From NCBI RefSeq assembly GCF_027579695.1, contig NC_083579.1, forward strand, positions 70,099,371 to 70,163,370: a stretch of 64,000 bases of DNA, in the 5' to 3' direction. Origin of the DNA: Neoarius graeffei. Taxonomy: Eukaryota > Chordata > Actinopteri > Siluriformes > Ariidae. Shown piece after piece: positions 46,413 to 59,000 of this stretch (its first letter is position 1; every line of letters begins with the position of its first letter). Under the pieces are notes generated by a model that saw only the letters and a list, made by a program, of their open reading frames with translations, was not told the DNA's origin and ran no database searches. Position numbers and translations under genes: made by a program.

Positions 46413-46934
46413 TCCAGCACTCGTCAAAAGTTTGGACACATTTCTAATTTTTATTAAGTAAAAGACATTTCATGTCTTAAACTAATGATGGATGTCGTTT
46501 CTCTTTACTTTGTTGAGCAGTTATTGAGATAATACAGATTACTACAGTTGTGGTGTTGAATAGGGCTATTTACTGTATGTTTATTATTTACTATTTACTG
46601 TTTGATCTCGAATGCATTAAAAAGGCAAGAAATTACACTAATTAACTTTTGATGAGGCACACCTGTTAATTGAAAAGCATTCCAGGTGACTACCTCATGA
46701 AGCTGGTTAAAATAATGCCAATAGTGTGCAAAGCGTCATCAAGGGAAACGGTGGATACTTTGAAGACTCTAAAATATGAAACATGTTTTTTTGTTTATCG
46801 CATAATTCTATATATGTTCCATATGTTATTTCAGAGTTTTGATGTCTCCAGTATTGTTTGACAGTGTAGAAAATAGTCAAAATACAGAAAACTATGAAAG
46901 AATAGGGGTGTACAAACTTTTGACTCATACGGTA
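46413..46934. mobile_element. Mariner-type MITE
   Basis: Ends cgtcaaaagtttggacaca and gtgtacaaacttttgac are inverted; short, without ORF. A common fish non-autonomous Tc1/mariner form. Confidence 0.75.
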
Positions 46935-47846
46935 TGCTTCTTTAAAACCTGTGTGGTTTAAAAATGGTTTTGTTTTCATTATATATACCATCCTGTATAA
47001 AAAGTACCATATACATAAAGCTGTAAGCCTGACTGACGTGATCAATCATGCCAAATGGAAATTCTTATTATCTATGGAATTATCATTTTTAAAATGTCAT
47101 TGAAGATGTCATGGAAATTTTCAGCCTTAAATAAATCATGAACTTTTTATTTAAACTACCTGCTGAGCTTATTAACTGTACTGTGTATAATAAATTATCG
47201 GCTGCTGCCCATTGCTGTAGCTTCAGATCACTACACTAAACCCTAAATACTAATCCCTTCCATGAAATTATATGTATTTTTTCAATAGGTTCTTATGCAG
47301 TCTATTTGCTAGTTATTTATAGTGTTGAACAAAACTATAACTTACAGTATAATATTGAATGGCTATACATTCAGGAATTGTGAAAGTATTAGTAATTTTT
47401 TTCTTTTTTTAGCTTTTTATATATCGGGATTATTTAAGGAGTAAAAAAGCTGTAAAATGAGCAAACATGAGCATTCTTATGTATATCCATGTAAAAGAAA
47501 AGAAAAGAAAAGGATGCATTTATATAGTACAAATAAAAGCTTAAAAGTCAGGTTTAGGCTGAAATTATGTTTGAATCAATGCTAAAATATGCTTAAATAA
47601 ATATGGTGTTATATATGCTGTTCTGTAAGAAATAAAAGCATGCTACTGAATCATCGAGAGTTAATTACATTTGTAAGGATATTATTTTTTCCAGTCTTGG
47701 AAACACAATCCATCCAGACAGTGAAGTCAGTTGAAATCAGAGGTGACATATAATCTAACGATGTCTTTGTAAATCTGAAACTTATCTTAGTAATACGTAA
47801 AGTGTAAATGACTTTCAATGGTTGTTATGAACGTCTCTTATCACAG
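46935..47846. other. Upstream region of ATP6V1C2, nothing recognised
   Basis: AT-rich. No repeat matched within the window. A tcacag acceptor-like site at 47841-47846 suggests an upstream non-coding exon. Confidence 0.45.
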
Positions 47847-47895
47847 CTTTTGAAGTGTGAAGAAGGCCCACGTTTGGAAAGTGGGCGAGGAAGGC

Positions 47896-48024
47896 ATGGC
47901 GGAGTTCTGGCTGATTTCAGTTCCCCTGGACAAAGTCAGTTCACAATCTTTGGAAAAGCTTAAACGGGCTACAGTCAAAGCCAGCCTGGGAAGCTACTTC
48001 AGATTCCACATCCCCGAGCTGAAG
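47896..48024 (+). CDS. atp6v1c2: ATP6V1C2 coding exon 1
   Basis: Codons 1-43, [13 protein letters not shown] through FRFHIPELK, donor gtaagg. The ATG at 47896 fits the conserved M-(S/T/A)-EFWLIS start; an in-frame upstream ATG (47857) gives a non-conserved extension and is rejected. The transcript exon probably begins near 47847. Confidence 0.95.
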
Positions 48025-51000
48025 GTAAGGAGGAGCGGTGAAATGCAGCATGACCAGACTTGGGCAGGGCAGGGGATGTGAGCATGTCAGATTTTTTTCT
48101 TTGTCAGAATATCATTTGTTTGCGTACTGGTGTCAGTACGTATAGAAGTCATGTGTTGCAGCTCAAGGTCATAAGTGCCTCATGTATTTTGGAAGTCAAG
48201 AGTGTTGGGTTGTCTCACTCATTTTTCTGTCTTTTAGAAAAGGCTTGCGATTATTTTGTATTAATTTCAACAGATATTTGTTGAAGGTAGACCGGTGTAG
48301 CACAATTTTCAACGATTTATGCTGGACAATGCCAAAAACCTCACGTGACACATTCTATTTAAATCCTTATGCCACTGTAGGCCAGTATGCAGTATGCAGG
48401 CCAGTATGAAGGAGACATCACACTCAGTTTCTTTCTCTGAATTTTTGGAATTAACTATACCTTGGTAGACTTAGTGCTTGGTACGCTGAATATTAACCAT
48501 GGTCATCCTTAGTCACAGTGTTCACAATGTTCACTGTTAAAGTTGGTTATACATGAGGTACACATCTAAACATACTGTGTTCGCTGGATTTACCAGGTAG
48601 GCACACTGGATGTGTTGCTTAGTGTTTCTGATGACCTCTCCAGACTGGACTCCTACGCAGAAGGGTAAGCAAATTCTATAAAGCCAGTTTTAAAGCTAAA
48701 CAGCCTTTCGATTTCATAAAATCGGTGAAATTTAGTTCCCTTTGAAATTTGGTCTTTGTGATACATGTTGATTTCTGAACTATCTCACAAAATATCAGGC
48801 CATTCTGTGGCTGGGAAGTTATTTAATTTGAGGGGATTAAAGCAAATACGGTGCACGAAATCGCTCTCTTTGCGCAGTCAAGTGGACAGAGGAAGTCCAT
48901 TTGTGTGTGTGCATGCGCAGGTTTACCTTTGAGCGTGCACTGACAGTTCCATCATTCTGTCGCTAAACGAACAGCTGATCACACCAAGGTGCTCGCTGAG
49001 CGCCAATATTTATTAGTTTGGTCCTGCGTTCCCTTTCCTTCGCGTAGAACATAACGTCTTTTCTTCTCGCTTTCCGTTACTGTAGTCGGTCTTTCACGTT
49101 TCATTCACACACTCACGTCCTCCATTTTTCTCTCCTGTTTCAAATTTGTATCCCACAATGCCTTGCGCCTTGGGCAGCACGGTGGTGTAGTGGTTAGCGC
49201 TGTCACCTCACAGCAAGAAGGTCTGGGTTCGAGCCCCATGGCCGGCGAGGGCCTTTCTGTGCGGAGTTTACATGTTCTCCCCGTATCCACGTGGGTTTCC
49301 TCCGGGTGCTCCGGTTTCCCCCACAGTCCAAATACATGCAGGTTAGGTTAACTGGTGACTCTAAATTGACCGTAGGTGTGAATGTGAGTGTGAATGGTTG
49401 TCTGTGTCTATGTGTCAGCCCTGTGATGACCTGGCGACTTGTCCAGGGTGTACCCCGCCTTTCGCCCGTAGTCAGCTGGGATAGGCTCCAGCTTGCCTGC
49501 GACCCTGTAGGACAGGATAAAGCGGCTAGAGATAATGAGATGAGATGAGACAATGCCTTGCACGAACGGGCAAAGCCCACCATGTGATGTAATGCATGAT
49601 GTAGTATCTTGAATTGGGTCATGGTGAAGCAGGAAAAAATAGCGGAGAATTTAAGGCCACATGGCCCTAAATTCATTAATTGTTCTATTTTAAAAAATAA
49701 TAAAATTGGAAGTCTGTGATTCGAATTCAGTAGCTTTCGGTCCACTAAACAAAAATAACTGGTTGTCGGGGAACATTCTTTTATGACCTACACTTGAAAA
49801 ATCTGAAAGGCGGTCTTGCGTTAATGTTTTTAAACGCGACTTTGTATTTTCCACACGTTAACATGCTTTTTTTTTTTCATTTAACCAATCTGATCTCAGG
49901 GTCATCCTGGTTAATTAATACATATTATATACAGTACTGTGCAAAAGTCTTAGGCACCCTATGTATATTGTTTTCATTCATACAAACTTTGTTATAGATT
50001 TTTATTTTATGACTTCTACATTATCGAGTCAAAACATCACAAAAACATTTTAGTGTTCCAAACGTTCGTTATTTTTCCAGCACAAAAGTAAATGTTACAG
50101 GGGAAAAAATGTTTGTATCTGAGCAGCATATTACATAAGCGACCACTTTTCAGATTAAAAAATAAAACACAATGAAGGCGACTGGGTTTTTGGGGCAAAA
50201 TGAAGAAGCGAGTATGACAGAAAAAGTGTCCAGAAGAACTGGGTCACTGTGGCTGGTTCTGTAAGATGCTCCGTAAAACCTACATCTCATTTCCTTATAA
50301 AACTGCACTCACTGTACCTGAGACTACTATTTTTTTTAAAAAGCAAAGGGTCGTCTCAGTATTTTTTTTTTAATGCTGAAACGTTTCATTTCATTATTTT
50401 TAAGCCATTTTTAGTCTACAGCATTTCTTTACACGTGCCTAAGACTTTTTTTTAAATACACAGTACTGTATATTAAAAAGTCCTGGGTGTTTTGTGGGTA
50501 ACCAGAGGTTATTCCATAGGTTACTTCATTCCTCATACGCATCCGTCTGGCCTCCTTGTGCTGTCTGTGGGAAAATTCACAAGCAACTGTATCGCATTTA
50601 TCGTTAGCAGAGACACTCAATCCAGCAGGGTCTTGTTTCAGGTGCTACTTCACAATGTTCCATGCGTCCTTGTGTTGTGGAAACTGAGCTCTGGGTTTTT
50701 CCTTCTTTTCTCCATTTCACAAGCACGATCCTCTTTACCTCGGGTAAAATCAGGTCCTGGAGAGTCATAATCATTTTAGTTGTAGTATCAGAACACCAAC
50801 TTGAAGTTCTCAAAAACAAAGCCCTTAACGTATCAGGAATTGGTGTTGTTTGTTTGTTTGTTTGTTTGTTTGTTTGTTTGTTTGTTTTTCTAACCATGTA
50901 CAGCACCTTAAGGCAAATGAAATGTATGTGTGATGTATGATTTAGGTCTTTAAATGCTTGCTTTAAACATAAGACCTTCAGACACTTTGTCTCTCTTTCA

Positions 51001-54000
51001 CAGCGTAATGCGAAAAACAGCTCAGTGTATGACGGAGCTCATGGAACAGTCCAGTGACAAGGTCATGGAGAATGTTCTGGCAAATGGAGGTATATCAGTG
51101 GATGGCACAGTCACTTTCAGCTCTTAGTGCTAAGCTAATGAGTCGCCCATATTCAACAGGACGAGATCATTAGCTAAGAGCAGACGCAGCAGGTGGCAGT
51201 TTCCATTCTTCTCAGCAAGGCCAGCCCACAGCTCCTGTTACCCATGGATATCATAGCATAGTTATTGTATCACTTACAGTGGTGCTTGAAAGTTTGTGAA
51301 CCCTTTAGAAATTTCTATTTTTCTGCATAAGTATGACCTAAAACATCATCAGATTTTCACACAAGTCCTAAAAGTAGATAAAGAGAACCCAGTTAAACAA
51401 ATGAGACAAAATATTATACTTGGTCATTTATTTATTGAGGAAAATGATCCAATATTACATATCTGTGAGTGGCAAAAGTATGTGAACCTTTGCTTTCAGT
51501 ATCTGGTGTGACCCCCTTGTGCAGCAATAACTGCAACTAAACGTTTGCGGTAACTGTTGATCAGTCCTGCACACCGGCTTGGAGGAATTTTAGCCCGTTT
51601 CTCCGTACAGAACAGCTTCAACTCTGGGATGTTGGTGGGTTTCCTCACATGAACTGCTCGCTTCAGGTCCTTCCACAACATTTCCATTGGATTAAGGTCA
51701 GGACTTTGACTTGGCCATTCCAAAACATTAACTTTATTCTTCTTTAACCATTGTTTGGTTGAACGACTTGTGTGCTTAGGGTCGTTGTCTTGCTGCATGA
51801 CCCACCTTCTCTTGAGATTCAGTTCATGGACAGATGTCCTGACATTTTCCTTTAGAATTCGCTGGTGTAATTCAGAATTCACTGTTCCATCAATGATGGC
51901 AAGCCGTCCTGGCCCAGATGCAGCAAAACAGGCCCAAACCATGATACTACCACCACCATGTTTCACAGATGGGATAAGGTTCTTATGCTGGAATGCAGTG
52001 TTTTCCTTTCTCCAAACACAACATTTCTCATTTAAACAACAAAGTTCTATTTTGGTCTCATCTGTCCACAAAACATTTTTCCAATAGCCTTCTGGCTTGT
52101 CCATGTGATCTTTAGCAAACTGCAGACGAGCAGCAATGTTCTTTTTATGGGCCTTTTCCACTACCCTTTTTCAGCTCACTTCAGCCCAACACGGCTCGCG
52201 TTTTGACTACCTCAGAGCAGCACAACTGAGCTCACTTTAGCACCCAAAACTCGCACCGTTTTGGAGTGGGGCTGAAGTGAGCCCAACCGAGCCGAGTGAG
52301 GCTGGGGGCGTGAGCAGACACTCCCCCGTGCACTGATTGGTGAGGAGGAGTGTCCTCACATGCCCACACACGCCCCGCGAGCACGCTGGGATCTGTAAAC
52401 ACCGTAAACCCGGAAGAAGAAGAATTATGAATTACAAGAATTTCTGAAGCCTTATGCGCCTCGCCTCATCTATACGCTCTTGCCAGTGTCTGTTGGCGTT
52501 GTCGGTGACAACAAGCCACAGCACCAAGACCAGCAACACTAACGACTCCATGGCCCTGTACTACGAAGCGGGTTTTCTGGCTTACCAGGGTAACTTCGAG
52601 AGTAACTTGATCACGTGCAGCGTAACTTCCCGATTAACCCATACTACGAAAGTTGGCTATGTTCAAACCGAGGTATGCTGCCATGGCAACTTACGCTGCA
52701 TCTCAAACCTGCTCGTCTCAGGTTATGTTCTTGGTTAACCCGAGGTTTCCGATTAACCACACCCTTTTTAAACACCACCTCTCCACCGACATTTCCTCTA
52801 GAGACAATGCCAGCGTACCTGGATGACCCGTGCGATATCGGAGCGCAGATTAGAGATGGGATTTATGGCTCTTTGATGGGATCCACATCTTTGTGATCCG
52901 TTCTTTGAAAAGAGCTGTTCAAAAGACTGGCTCAGTTGGCTCTTTTTAAATATTTATTCAGTTTTAAGAAGACAGCGTCTAAAGAAGCCAGATCCCTCTG
53001 CTTAGACAGTGACATCAATATTTCTGGACATACCTTTTATATAAAGCAACCTAGACTTACATTATTGTAACCCCTAAACGCTCATAAATAACCATTAAAA
53101 AACAATGAGGGCTTCAATGAATGTCCATGCAGAACGGCTTTTCTGTAAAAAAAAAAAAAAAAGAGAACCCACTCAAGAACATAGTTACCAAGAACGCAAG
53201 AATATTTTATAAAAAACACTTGTTTTACAAAAATATTTAAGTCTGAGATACAAAATAGATACAACTACAATAAATATAACACAAGAACTAGTTATCACAC
53301 AAGAACATTTTAATAGAAAAAAACAAACTTTCTATATTAAAAATATTGAAATTGTAACAGAAATAGATACAACTAAACAGTCAGATAAATAGATAAAGTT
53401 ATAACAAGAACACAAGATTATTTTAATAGGAAAAAAACTATTAATGCAAAAAATATATTATTAGAAAAATAGATACAACTAGACAAACAGATAAATAAAT
53501 AAAATACACAAAAATAGAACAAACAAAATGACGATAGAATAAATTAAATGAATGTCCGTGCAAAGTAGTTTTCCCACAATATTATCATTAATATCACACA
53601 ACAACATTATACAAAACAATTTGAACTATTAGGCAAACAGATAAAACTTGAATAAATAAAAGGCAAATGAATGCTTGCTTGCACGCGCACACACACACAC
53701 CTGAATGATGTTTTTATATTTCATTTTCACCTGTTGCCAGGTGCGTTTGGCACTGCTGTTGCCTCTGAAATGTTCACAGGACATACACCAACTTAGTCAA
53801 AGGGACTGAACAGTCAGTCATCCTAATTCATGTGACTCTGTGCACATATCAGCTTAAGTAGGCTACTCCATGAATTTACCATACCAAATTTTATTCAGGA
53901 TTTTTCGGACATTAAACAAGCTATATATGACTGGGGCCACGTCGAAGGACCATTTTCTGTGACTTGTGATTGATCATGAAGCTTTCTCTCATCCTATACT

Positions 54001-54604
54001 TCTGTTCTGGAACATGTAGAAGGGAGAATGTACTTGCGCATTTACCCGATCGGCAATTCGTTGCCAACATGCTTGCCGGTCCTTATTGGCAGCCGCTGTG
54101 TTAGATTTTGCTCTTAATGTTGTTTTGAACTCCTCGTAGCTTTGCATTATGACAGCGCATTCTTCCTCCGTGAAGCACGGCGACCGTGCCATTGTGAACA
54201 GTGGTGATTTGCGCTGATAACCTTCACGTGAACGCGCATTAACCCTGATTAGGTTAACACAGGTTCAACAAATCAACTTCATAACTGGCGTCGTAGTACC
54301 GTTTAACCCCAAACAAGATAACCAGGTTTTGTCAACCCCGGTTTAGCGGGGGAACCCTGGGTTACTTCTGGGTAGGTTAACCTCCGTTCGTAGTACAGGG
54401 CCCAAGTATAATATTTTTGTCTCATTTGTTTAATTGGGTTCTCTTTCTCTACTTTTAGGACTTGTGTGAAAATCTGATGATGTTTTAGGTCATATTTATG
54501 CAGAAATATAGAAAATTATAAAGGGTTCACAAACTTTCAATCACAACTGTAAGTGTAAGAATAGACGTCTTGAAGAATTCACATAATGTCATTGCTTTTG
54601 TTTG

Positions 54605-54663
<59 letters not shown>

Positions 54664-55995
54664 ATATTCAAATTTCTACATTTCTCTCCAGAGCAAAAGG
54701 CACATCGTAAAGTTCCTCAGTCGCCACTGAAAATGTATTTCCAAGCTTTGCGGGGTATGCTAATGAGTGTCTGGAGTTTGTACATTTATTTTGTTTTAGA
54801 TATAAAATGAAGGTGGCAGGACTAACTGCCAAATCGCATGGTGTGTTTGAATAAAATGATTGTAGAGTATGTCAAAAAGTCTTCATATTCTCTCCATTCT
54901 GTGCAGCGCAGATATTAATTGCGTCTCCTGTAACATGATGTTTGATATTTCAGTGGATCTGACTACATACATGACGAAGTTCCAGTGGGACAGAGCCAAA
55001 TATCCCATCGCCCTGCCGCTTAAACCACTCACTGATCTTATCTTCAAGGTATACATCCCACACAGCCCTCACACGCCCAACATGAAGAGAACAGCTCTTT
55101 AGCATATTAATATTCATGTGTGCGTATCTGTGTTGGTGGCTGCATGTGTGTGTGTCAGCAAGTGGCCCAGGTCGAGACGGAGCTGAAGTCTCGTAATGCT
55201 GCGTACAGTGATGTGAAACTCAGTCTGCAAGCACTTGAGCAACAAAGAGAGTAAGTTCTCTTAAGTAGGAAATAAAATATGGCAAGGCATGACAATTATT
55301 ATCCAATATTATCACATGATATATTTAAATAATATTGGTTGGCGTTGGGGTGGCACGGTGGTGTAGTGGATAGCACTGTTGCCTCACAGCAAGAAGGTCC
55401 GGGTTCGAGCCCCGTGGCCGGCGAGGGCCTTTCTGTGCGGAGTTTGCATGTTCTCCCCGTGTCCGCGTGGGTTTCCTCCAGGTGCTCCGGTTTCCCCCAC
55501 AGTCCAAAGACATGCAGGTTAGGTTAACTGGTGACTCTAAATTGAGCGTAGGTGTGACTGTGAGTGTGAATGGTTGTCTGTGTCTATGTGTCAGCCCTGT
55601 GATGACCTGGCGACTTGTCCAGGGTGTACCCCGCCTTTCACCCGTAGTCAGCTGGGATAGGCTCCAGCTTGCCTGCGACCCTGTAGAACAGGATAAAGTG
55701 GCTAGAGATAATGAGATGAGATGGTTGGCATTGAGTGGTATATCAGATATATCTCATTCAGCTAGCATGATATTGAACGAGTCGATGAGTAGCTGAATGG
55801 AATATATCTGATAGACCATGAAAATAAGCCAGCCAATATGATTATTATTATTATACATTCACACTCTCTTCATATCAACATTCTCAAAGGCCAACACTAG
55901 CTTACCTGCGACTCAGTGCTGTTAGCACGGCAGTCCCGTTACCTTCCAGCTAATGTAGTGTTAGCGAAGGCCAATGCTAGCGCAGTCAAGCCGAA

Positions 55996-56026
<31 letters not shown>

Positions 56027-59000
56027 TTCTCTGTGTAATTTACTTCATTACTTTTAAACTCAACATCGACAACTACACACAATGGAGCGACCTGGCAGCC
56101 AAAATTATTTCAAAATCTTCCACTTTTAACGAAGCAAACCTTGCCGACATGTTTGTTTACAAACTGTCACAGTCATTCGCTAGCACAGAAGTTTTACATC
56201 TCCAACATGTCTCTTTTCCAGTTTTTCGATGTCCGTTGGTATGTTTGTCTCTTGTAAATATGCATGAAGAATATATAATAAAGTTTTGGTAGCCTTTCGG
56301 GTATTCTGCGCGTCTTCAGTTTTCAGTTTATTTATTTAGTGCTTAATCCTAGCACTGGATTACTGTAGCTTCATCTTCTCTCTTTCCCAGCGGACAAAGA
56401 AATAATTCTGCGCATGCGCAGCAGAAAACTCTCATATTGAATATTCGTATCAGCTCCAACGTGTGACGTCATATTGTCTTGACAATCATTCAACATCGTA
56501 AACCATATTCAACACTCATTCTCCATTGGGTAGAGTGACGTAATGCATGTAAGATAAGCGATATGCTAACAATATTGCATGCTATCCAGCAAATTAATGA
56601 AACCCGCTAGAAGGGAATAGAACACATGTTTTTATTCCATCAAAAAAGTGTCCTGGATGTATAATAATTCCCGATATTTCACTCTGATGATGTCACTCCC
56701 AGTGTTTTCCCGCTGACTGGATGTGTGTTGTCAAAATGGCGAGCCAGTTCAAAATTAAAATTTTTTTGATTAACTTGCTTTTTTTTTTTGTGGATGTGTC
56801 CATATAATATAAAGAACATTGCATGGTGGCGTGAGGATATGAAGTTTATCTTCTTCGCTCCACTTGTGAAATATACATTCACCACTCGAAGATAAACTTC
56901 ACATCTTTGCACCACAGCGTAATATCCTCTATGTATTATATTATATCATATTATATAATTACATTATTTTTTGACAATTATCATACAATAATGATATGAC
57001 AACATGACTGTTTTAGGAAAATAATTAACATATTGTTATAATTGATATGCAATGTGATGCGATGCAGCCTGGAGTTTCTGTTCCCACCATGATGTTATAT
57101 TTACATCACGTTCTGAAATGGCTTATTGCTCTTATACCAAAGTTATTAAATTTTTATTAATTAAAGAATGATACATTATACTTGTTAATCCATTTACGGT
57201 TACATTTAAAGTTGTAGAGCATCCATGAAACAAGTTAGTTGCGGTTCTCACTTATGCTATAAGAGCCATGAACATTTGATCTCTCACCAGAATCTCCTTG
57301 TTTTTCTCTCCCTTGAATTTCAGACAAAAAAAGGAAAAGAAAAAGAAACAGAGATTGTCATGTTCCAGAGAAATCCGCAAGCACAATGTCCTCAGGAGTT
57401 GACAATTTAAAGATTGTCAACTGATCCCCAGGGTTTTTCATAGACAGAAGTCTATAGTTGAGACAAAATGGTGCAAGAACCAAACCAAAAAAAAGAACAG
57501 AATGGGCAGACTGATTCAAACTGACAGAAAAGCTGTAGTAACTCAAATAACCACTCTGTACAATCATGATGAGCAGAAAAGCATCTCAGAACACATAACA
57601 AAATATATATTATAGTCTTAGATTTTTACACAACTCGCTGTGAATTTGATGTTACTATAGACACTATAACAGAACAAACATGTTAAAATAAATCTGCAAT
57701 CTGAATTACAGCCAGCGCTATAGTCCGAGTCATTCTGCTACAGAAAATTAATCAACACTTTTTGACAAGTGCTGTGGTGTAAATTGAAATAATTCCATTG
57801 TATTTGGATTTCATCATAATTTTAGTTTTATTCTGAAATGCAATTTCAATTGAATTAGTTTTCTGTGTGTTTGTATTCATTTATTTTTTTATATATATAT
57901 TTTAATTTCAGTTGGGAGAATGTATTGAAAGTTATTCATGATCAAGAAGAAAAAAGGCAACACTTTACCTGCTTAAATGTGAGAAAAGTAAAATCAGAAT
58001 TCATTGGATGTTTAAATAAAGTGAATATTTCGGATTGAATATTAACTCACTGTTGTTTTTTTAAATGGATTTCAGTCCATTGTTGGGAGGCAGTTTTTAT
58101 TATCCCTTGCGGGCCAAGAGGCCCGAAGGGGGATTATGTCGTGGCGATGTCCGTCCGTCCGTCCGTCCGTCCATCCATCCATCCATCCATCCGTCCGTCC
58201 ATCCGTCTGTCTGTCCATCCCAAGAAGGGTACTGAAATCAACTCTTCTCACAATTTTTGGAGGAATTTTCCGAAACTTTGCAAACGACTTTGCTATATGT
58301 CGGTAATGCGCATATTACAATTTCGTTCAATTCAGTCACATTTTACCAGAGTTATGGTCCTTGATTACCAAACTTGTACTTTGACAATTTCATGAGGGTC
58401 TGCTTGTCTTCTAAAATGAACTCCTCTCACAATTTTTGGAGGAATTTCATGAAACTAAAGCCCAGCGCACACAGGCGACTTCTTGTCACAAGCGTATTGC
58501 GATTTTTTGACGCAAGCTTCCCCTCTCGGGTAGATACGTGTGCTTGTTATCTGCGACCAGTGGGCGATTTGGGGAAGGCGATGCAAGTCACATGGAAATC
58601 ACATGACTACTTCATGGGCAGGGATTGGCTTAGCCTTTGGAAGTGATCACTTCGTTATCGCAAAGACACGCACACGTGGCGATATCTCTGCAACAAGTCA
58701 GCAACTGGCGATTTTTTTGTCGCAGAATATCAAGCATGTTTGATACCTGCGATCTGTTGCAAGCAACAAAAAATTGCCGTCGCAAATATCCGCACACAAA
58801 GCAAATTTTTGCTTGCATCAAAAAGTTGCATGACCAAGTGACGGAAAGTCGCCTGTGTGCGCCGGGCTTTAGCAAAAGGCTTTGTTATATGTTGGTAATA
58901 CACATATCACAATTTAGTTCAGTTCAGTCGCATCTTACCAGAGTTAGGGCCCTTGATTACCAAACTTGTACTTTGACAATTTCATGAGGGTGTATTAAGC

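Larger units (their letters stand above)
51277..54549 (-). mobile_element. Tc1-like family 2, copy 3, internal part replaced
   Basis: Ends cagtggtgcttgaaagttt and aaactttcaatcacaactg; TA at 51275-51276 and 54550-54551. The transposase N-terminal half and 5' UTR are missing and their place is taken by two MITE-type elements (52149-54402). Confidence 0.85.

Noticed and set aside
47857..47895. Upstream in-frame ATG of ATP6V1C2
   Set aside because: It would add a 13-residue extension not found in the family; MAEFWLIS is the conserved start.
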